From positions 1-8,772 of the forward strand of contig RFJM01000560.1 of assembly GCA_003694905.1 (NCBI GenBank): a stretch of 8,772 nucleotides of DNA, given 5' to 3'. Positions within the stretch are counted from its first letter, which is position 1. Each line of letters opens with the position of its first letter. Under the pieces are notes generated by a model that did no database searches, was not told where the DNA came from, and was given only the letters and a program-made list of their open reading frames with translations. Origin of the DNA: Caldilineae bacterium. GTDB lineage: Bacteria; Chloroflexota; Anaerolineae; J102. Of this stretch, positions 6,836-8,772 are shown piece by piece. Both the position numbers and the translations under genes were made by a program.

Positions 6836-7486
6836 TCAGGCCGGATACGTACCGGGCATGTGGAGCACCAGCAGGATGCCGGACTCGAGGGTAATGGTCG
6901 TTTGCCCGGCCGTCATCTGGTTGCTGATGCCGCGACTGCTTCCAAAGGGGAGGGTGAAATCGTGTAACAACCAACGCAGGCCCCCGTGATAGGTCAGACC
7001 CTTGACGATAGGTGACAGAGCCAGCACCGAGAGGATGTCACCCGGCCTGCCATACACGGTGAGCCGTTCGCGCACGATCCAGGCCGTCTGAATACCGTCG
7101 GACAGGGAAAGGCGCAGGTCGCTGAATGTGTTGCTCGCGAGCAACAGGAGGTTGCCGAGGGTCTGGTCGAGCCGCCCGCCAAGCCCACCCAACAGGAGGG
7201 CTTCATCGACGCCCAGGCGCCGGGCAGCCAACAGGGCCAGTTCCAGATCGGTGGCGTCCTTGTCCGTCGGATGGGTTTCGAAGCGAGAGCCGATCCTCTC
7301 CAACCGTGCTCTGGTATCGGGATCGATGCTGTCCAGATCGCCGACGACCAAGTGTGGCCGCAGCTTCAGCGCGAGAGCGTGACGGGCACCGCCGTCGGCG
7401 CAGATGATCAGATCGTCAGCACGACAGAGGCGGCGGGTTTCGTTCGGGTAGGGCAGTTCGCCGTTGGCAAAGATGAGAGCGCGCAT
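6836..7486 (-). CDS. thiN: thiamine pyrophosphokinase (thiamine diphosphokinase)
   Basis: A 216-residue cytoplasmic enzyme that transfers pyrophosphate from ATP to thiamine, making TPP in one step; this fits a salvage operon that imports thiamine. Family motifs are in order: MRALIFANGEL at the start, CADGGARHAL (29-38), VVGDLDSI (47-54), DKDATDLELAL (76-86), LGGLGGRLDQTLGNL (99-113) and the thiamine-site segment GSSRGISNQ (182-190). Length is normal. The start is ATG 7486, the canonical N-terminus for the family, although no Shine-Dalgarno sequence precedes it. An upstream in-frame TTG at 7519 would add 11 non-homologous residues and lies in the T-tract of the riboswitch terminator; it is less likely, but it does have AGGTGA nine bases upstream. 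It is the first gene after the TPP riboswitch. Confidence 0.92.
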   Translation of the reverse strand: MRALIFANGELPYPNETRRLCRADDLIICADGGARHALALKLRPHLVVGDLDSIDPDTRARLERIGSRFETHPTDKDATDLELALLAARRLGVDEALLLGGLGGRLDQTLGNLLLLASNTFSDLRLSLSDGIQTAWIVRERLTVYGRPGDILSVLALSPIVKGLTYHGGLRWLLHDFTLPFGSSRGISNQMTAGQTTITLESGILLVLHMPGTYPA

Positions 7487-7517
7487 GAGATGGTGGAAGA
7501 AAGCTGGGGTAGCTGGC

Positions 7518-7553
7518 AAAAGAAAAGGTCACCTGCCGGGCTGGCGATGACCT
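7518..7553 (-). terminator. intrinsic terminator of the TPP riboswitch (expression platform)
   Basis: Read on the minus strand, AGGTCATC (7553-7546) pairs with GGTGACCT (7533-7526) and, after one bulged A (7534), GCC (7545-7543) pairs with GGC (7537-7535) around the loop AGCCC. The 11-pair stem is followed at once by TTTTCTTTT (7526-7518). This is a classic rho-independent terminator between the aptamer and the first gene, implying control by premature termination when TPP binds. The 5' arm GGTCATC (7552-7546) is exactly complementary to GATGACC (7630-7624) in helix P3 of the aptamer, offering a possible antiterminator. Confidence 0.82.
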
Positions 7554-7565
7554 CTTGCGGAATAC

Positions 7566-7662
7566 AGACGGTTCCCTACGCCGGCATTATCCGGATCAGG
7601 TTTTACGGGTCGATGACGTATGCGGTCATCCTCTCAGCCGGGCTAACCCCAGCTCCCCAGGT
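7566..7662 (-). ncRNA. TPP riboswitch (thi-box aptamer)
   Basis: Minus-strand RNA carries the conserved thi-box pieces in order. First comes GGGGAGC (7658-7652), then a P2 helix closing onto CTGAGA (7637-7632), the pyrimidine-sensing element. Helix P3 is GATGAC/GTCATC (7630-7625 with 7617-7612). ACCCGT (7610-7605) and CCTGATCCGGATAATGCCGG (7600-7581) follow, and GTAGGGAA (7579-7572) closes the aptamer. This matches the consensus 'CUGAGA ... ACCUGAUCUGGAUAAUGCCAGCGUAGGGAA' almost perfectly, including the P4/P5 region that binds the pyrophosphate. It precedes thiamine pyrophosphokinase and thiB, the expected targets. The outer limits (P1) are approximate because I could not define a clean P1 helix. 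Confidence 0.96.
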
Positions 7663-7732
7663 ATGTGGTTGGCTGCTCGAGAACGATGGCCGGGTTTACA
7701 AGACCTCGGCCCGGACATCGACGTTCACGATG

Positions 7733-7761
7733 ATCGTAGAGGAAAACAGGCGATTTGTCAA
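7733..7761 (-). promoter_or_regulatory. sigma-70 promoter of the thiamine operon
   Basis: On the minus strand, TTGACA (7761-7756), a perfect -35 box, is followed after exactly 17 bases by TACGAT (7738-7733), a four-of-six match to the -10 box. Transcription would start near 7726, giving a leader of about 240 bases that contains the whole riboswitch and terminator before the ATG at 7486. Position, spacing and downstream riboswitch all agree. Confidence 0.75.
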
Positions 7762-7899
7762 TGCGGCGCTCTCGATAGGGTGTGTTTCAATTTTGGGCCA
7801 GCCGGGTCGCGGGGCTCCCCGCAAAAAACTGCGGCTATACCCGACCGGATACCCGTCACCGCATCAGCTTGCCAGGCCGTGCTGCGCGGGCCGGCATCC

Positions 7900-7921
7900 G
7901 GACAGGCTCGAAAGCCTGTCC
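7900..7921. repeat. perfect 9-bp palindrome with CGAA loop, REP-like
   Basis: GGACAGGCT (7900-7908) and AGCCTGTCC (7913-7921) are exact complements around the tetraloop CGAA. Palindromes of the form 'GGGACAGGCT...AGCCTGTCCC' are, to my recollection, dispersed intergenic repeats in several bacterial genomes. There is no T-run on either side. Only one copy is in this window, so its repeat status is inferred. Confidence 0.5.
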
Positions 7922-7986
7922 CACATCCAGCTCTGCCCGAGAAGCTGAAACCCCGGCCGCCTGTCACGTTGGCCGGTGCCGCAGAT

Positions 7987-8004
7987 GCGGGGGCGCTCCC
8001 CCGC
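7987..8004. repeat. perfect 7-bp GC palindrome, REP-like
   Basis: GCGGGGG (7987-7993) pairs with CCCCCGC (7998-8004) around CGCT. The following ACTCCCTTGCAGGGGGGCCC continues the style of 'GGGGGCGCT-CCCC...CCCC' intergenic repeats known from GC-rich bacteria. It is a single copy here. Confidence 0.45.
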
Positions 8005-8177
8005 ACTCCCTTGCAGGGGGGCCCTTACCAGCCCAGCGCGCCGGCTGCCCTCCGTTTTGAAAAGACCTCTCTCGATCAGGCCCCCGGCATTGGACCGGCA
8101 ACGCTCTATTTGCCCGCCCGGTCCTTTGGCGTCGTGCAGCCGGCCACCCTGCCTATCCCTGGCATCGGGAGACCCGC

Positions 8178-8195
8178 CCTGGTCATCCGACCAGG
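8178..8195. repeat. perfect 7-bp palindrome CCTGGTC/GACCAGG
   Basis: CCTGGTC (8178-8184) and GACCAGG (8189-8195) flank the loop ATCC. It could be a hairpin or a repressor-type operator; nothing nearby decides between these. Confidence 0.4.
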
Positions 8196-8264
8196 TTGAA
8201 CCACCGCCCAACCGGCCATTTCAAAACAAGACCTTTGTCTGATCCCAATGCGTGTAGCAGGCGG

Positions 8265-8270
8265 TACAAT
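8265..8270 (+). promoter_or_regulatory. candidate -10 box TACAAT upstream of the exported-protein gene
   Basis: TACAAT matches the -10 consensus at five of six positions and stands in a locally AT-richer stretch (TACAATTAGGATGAATAAC). Initiation would fall near 8277, just before the hairpin at 8281. The -35 region at the normal distance (around 8242-8248) is poor; TTGTCT at 8235-8240 is too far away (24-base spacer). Confidence 0.4.
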
Positions 8271-8280
8271 TAGGATGAAT

Positions 8281-8348
8281 AACTTCTGCGGTTTGCTGCA
8301 CGTCGGCCGAGACAGGGAAACCGGCAGTGTTGGCTGCAGAAGTTTTTT
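8281..8348 (+). terminator. hairpin with T6 tail: terminator of a short RNA or an attenuator
   Basis: AACTTCTGC (8281-8289) is exactly complementary to GCAGAAGTT (8336-8344), and the right arm runs into TTTTTT (8343-8348). The 46-base loop holds further pairing options, such as CGGTTT (8289-8294) with AAACCG (8318-8323). With the -10 box at 8265 the transcript would be about 70 bases, which fits a small RNA or an attenuated leader for the gene at 8495. The long loop makes it weaker than a standard terminator. Confidence 0.45.
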
Positions 8349-8494
8349 GTTGCCCATATCCTCCGGCCGGTTTCCTGCGTTAGACGATTCATAGACGCTC
8401 CCCGGCGTGCCGTCGGCCGGTGAACCCGGCTACCACTGCAGCCCCGTAGGTCCCTCCCCCACTTTTCAATGAAAACATCCGAGAAACCAAGGCG

Positions 8495-8772
8495 ATGATC
8501 GTCATCCTGCGTCGAACCCTCCCCGTCCTCCTCTGCCTGAGCCTCTTCTTCTCGTTCCGTACTCCTCCCCTCACCGCCCAAGAGTCCCCACCTTCAGACT
8601 TCGGTCCCCGCAACCCGCTGGCTCGACCGCTTGTTGATCTCGGGATGATGGTCGAGCACGCGGACACCATTGTGCGCGGTCGGGTCATAGCATCACGCAG
8701 TGGCTGGGACCACGAGGAACGTGTCATCTTCACCGATCACCTGCTTCAGGTGCACTATCTCCTGGCGGGCAC
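8495..8772 (+). CDS. exported protein of unknown function, N-terminal fragment
   Basis: The frame from ATG 8495 is open to the window end (92 codons). It starts with a clear signal peptide: basic residues (ILRR), the hydrophobic stretch LPVLLCLSLFFSF, and a probable cleavage site in PPLTAQES. The mature part contains VEHADTIVRGRVIASRSGWD followed by VIFTDHLLQVHYLLAG. The pattern 'ADxIVxGxVxxxxSxWd...I.T...xV...L.G' occurs at the start of many secreted bacterial proteins of unknown function, to my recollection. The gene lies about 220 bases after a possible promoter and after the structured leader at 8281-8375. AAGG (8489-8492) is only two bases from the ATG, so start selection is uncertain. 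A nine-codon frame (ATG 8469) ends in a TGA that overlaps the start. Confidence 0.7.
   Translation, partial: MIVILRRTLPVLLCLSLFFSFRTPPLTAQESPPSDFGPRNPLARPLVDLGMMVEHADTIVRGRVIASRSGWDHEERVIFTDHLLQVHYLLAG

Larger units (their letters stand above)
7762..8264. other. intergenic region with short palindromes, no convincing gene
   Basis: About 500 bases between the divergent thiamine promoter and a plus-strand -10-like box. The open frames here are GC-driven and show no recognisable protein features. It contains at least four perfect hairpins: GCGGGG-CT-CCCCGC (7808-7821), GGACAGGCT-CGAA-AGCCTGTCC (7900-7921), GCGGGGG-CGCT-CCCCCGC (7987-8004) and CCTGGTC-ATCC-GACCAGG (8178-8195). None has a T-tract, so they are not typical terminators. 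They resemble REP-like intergenic palindromes. Confidence 0.6.

Noticed and set aside
7271..7948. Plus-strand open frame of 225 codons
   Set aside because: It is antisense to thiN and the riboswitch, with no domain features.
7555..8199. Plus-strand open frame of 214 codons over the riboswitch and intergenic palindromes
   Set aside because: It begins inside the TPP riboswitch on the wrong strand, lacks a credible protein pattern, and consists largely of translated palindromes.
8405..8450. Resemblance to a c-di-GMP riboswitch (minus strand GGTAGCCGGGTTCACC) or a cobalamin box (plus strand GCCGGTGAACCCGGC)
   Set aside because: Only one short hairpin matches; the remaining conserved blocks of either aptamer are missing. 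It is better explained as a simple GCCGG/CCGGC palindrome.
8389..8733. Minus-strand frame of 114 codons opposite the exported protein
   Set aside because: The plus strand encodes a proper signal peptide and a conserved-looking secreted domain; the minus product is Ser/Arg-rich without features.

Overview
GC-rich bacterial DNA. The gene complement and protein style suggest an environmental, Chloroflexota-like bacterium (Anaerolineae/Caldilineae type): a lipoprotein solute receptor with a Pro/Thr linker, a fused 12-helix permease, and a GNAT enzyme next to a MenC/NSAR-like enolase. That placement is an inference from protein style; there is no rRNA or other taxonomic marker here.

Left edge (1-1273, plus strand): the last ~50 codons of a probable GNAT acyltransferase, overlapping a complete enolase-superfamily gene of the o-succinylbenzoate synthase / N-succinylamino-acid racemase family. 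No menaquinone genes are visible, and the GNAT neighbour favours the racemase (amino-acid salvage) role.

Centre (1418-7761, almost all minus strand): a thiamine salvage locus. Transcription appears to start at a near-consensus sigma-70 promoter (7733-7761). It passes through a TPP riboswitch aptamer (about 7566-7662) and an intrinsic terminator hairpin (7518-7553), then into thiamine pyrophosphokinase (7486-6836), the thiamine-binding lipoprotein ThiB (6762-5653), a zinc-ribbon SAM methyltransferase (5640-4690) and the fused permease ThiP (4683-2938). ThiB captures thiamine, ThiP with an ATPase imports it, and the kinase makes TPP, which shuts the operon off through the riboswitch. The probable ATPase (2548-1418) lies beyond a small plus-strand gene of unknown function (2669-2962), whose 3' end overlaps that of thiP. 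It therefore probably has its own promoter. No thiamine biosynthesis genes are present in the window.

Right part (7762-8494): about 730 bases without a convincing gene. It holds several perfect short palindromes, a TACAAT -10-like box, and a hairpin with a T6 tail whose loop can also pair downstream; this could be a small RNA or an attenuator. At 8495 an exported protein begins on the plus strand and runs off the window.

The most interesting points are the unrelated-looking methyltransferase inside a TPP-controlled transport operon, the intact riboswitch-terminator with a visible candidate antiterminator, the orphaned ATPase with the intervening convergent small gene, and the structured region at 8265-8375.
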